In this document: positions 6,807-6,986 of the stretch, in pieces | Layout: every line of letters begins with the position of its first letter | How positions within the stretch are numbered: position 1 is the first letter of the stretch | Source: JASGDC01 sp047605865 | GTDB taxonomy: Bacteria; Actinomycetota; Actinomycetes; Actinomycetales; Micrococcaceae | Direction: 5' to 3' | Length of the DNA stretch: 6,986 nt | NCBI GenBank assembly: GCA_047605865.1 | Contig: JASGFC010000043.1 | Coordinates: 1 to 6,986, forward strand | Made by a program: the position numbers and the translations under genes | Notes under the pieces: model-generated | Database searches by the model: none | What the model saw: only the letters and a program-made list of their open reading frames with translations | Told to the model about the DNA's origin: nothing

Positions 6807-6986
6807 TACGATGCCTTTGAAGTACTTGCCGCAGACTTAGATGAAGTTGAAGGTGAAGGTGAAGCGGATGTTGATGTTGAAGTTGAAGCTTTAGGAGAGG
6901 CTGAAGCGCTGTTGCTCGCAGATGGAGTAGGAGTTGCGGTTTTAGCTGAGGCACTAGGAGAAGCCCCTGTTGTAGAGTCTTGTAAA
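6806..6986 (-). CDS. pstP: C-terminal tail of a protein upstream of rodA, probably PstP (PP2C phosphatase); 5' part missing
   Basis: Only the last 59 residues and a TAA are visible. They hold no catalytic motif: 32 of 59 residues are Ser or Thr, most others are Ala, Pro and Lys, and there are no aromatic residues or Cys. The reading frame is set by the stop, which overlaps the rodA ATG (TAATG), and by its lack of internal stops up to the window edge. In actinobacterial operons of this order, the gene before rodA is pstP, a membrane-anchored PP2C-type phosphatase that dephosphorylates PknA, PknB and their targets and has an extracellular C-terminus after one membrane helix. The tail fits such an extracellular or disordered end. 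The identification rests on synteny alone; nothing in the visible residues proves a phosphatase. Confidence 0.7.
   Translation of the reverse strand, partial: LQDSTTGASPSASAKTATPTPSASNSASASPKASTSTSTSASPSPSTSSKSAASTSKAS
6842..6889. repeat. Imperfect hexanucleotide repeat, eight units, in the pstP tail
   Basis: Eight successive 6-bp units close to tgaagt on the plus strand (tgaagt, tgaagg, tgaagg, tgaagc, ggatgt, tgatgt, tgaagt, tgaagc). On the minus strand they encode Ser-Thr, Ser-Pro and Ser-Ala pairs. The unit is a multiple of three, so slippage would change length without a frameshift. The divergence between units suggests it is not currently hypervariable. Confidence 0.7.

Noticed and set aside
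6694..6954. 86-codon Gln/Leu/His-rich frame on the minus strand across the pstP-rodA junction
   Set aside because: It overlaps the start of rodA out of frame and reads the Ser/Thr repeat in another register. The TAATG junction and the rodA ribosome site explain the region better.

Overview
The window is one strand-coherent piece of the conserved actinobacterial signalling and cell-wall operon. All genes are on the minus strand, so transcription runs from high to low coordinates: the 3' end of a probable PP2C phosphatase gene (pstP), then rodA (SEDS glycosyltransferase), pbpA (class B penicillin-binding protein), pknA and pknB (two membrane Ser/Thr kinases). Both ends are cut: pstP lacks its 5' part and pknB lacks its last codons. 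This gene order is typical of Actinobacteria (in full: fhaA-fhaB-pstP-rodA-pbpA-pknA-pknB). By eye the G+C content is in the low-to-mid 40s %, low for this phylum. That suggests a host-adapted or reduced-genome actinobacterium, perhaps near Bifidobacteriaceae, Micrococcales or Actinomycetaceae. I cannot place it further from the sequence.

Layout: 6806-6986 is a Ser/Thr/Ala/Pro-rich tail that I assign to PstP by context. 5409-6806 is rodA, 3952-5412 is pbpA, 2000-3955 is pknA with two extracellular PASTA domains, and 1-1982 is pknB with three visible PASTA domains. The genes are packed tightly. The stop/start junctions are TAATG, GTGA and ATGA, followed by a 17-nt gap before pknB. There is no room for an internal terminator and no non-coding stretch worth describing. 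I see no RNA gene, mobile element or CRISPR array.

How the genes fit together: RodA polymerises glycan strands from lipid II and PbpA crosslinks them. PknA and PknB are transmembrane kinases whose PASTA domains are thought to sense peptidoglycan fragments or lipid II, and PstP reverses their phosphorylation. The operon therefore couples wall synthesis to its own phospho-control.

I found no new multi-gene system; the genes and their order are familiar. The less ordinary points lie inside the proteins. The PknA cytoplasmic linker carries six spaced A-T-x-x-[I/L/M] motifs that look like kinase and FHA-domain phosphothreonine sites. The PknB activation loop appears to lack the TxT autophosphorylation pair that PknA keeps. 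PknA itself carries PASTA domains. All three signalling proteins end in different low-complexity tails built on short DNA repeats whose units are multiples of 3 nt.
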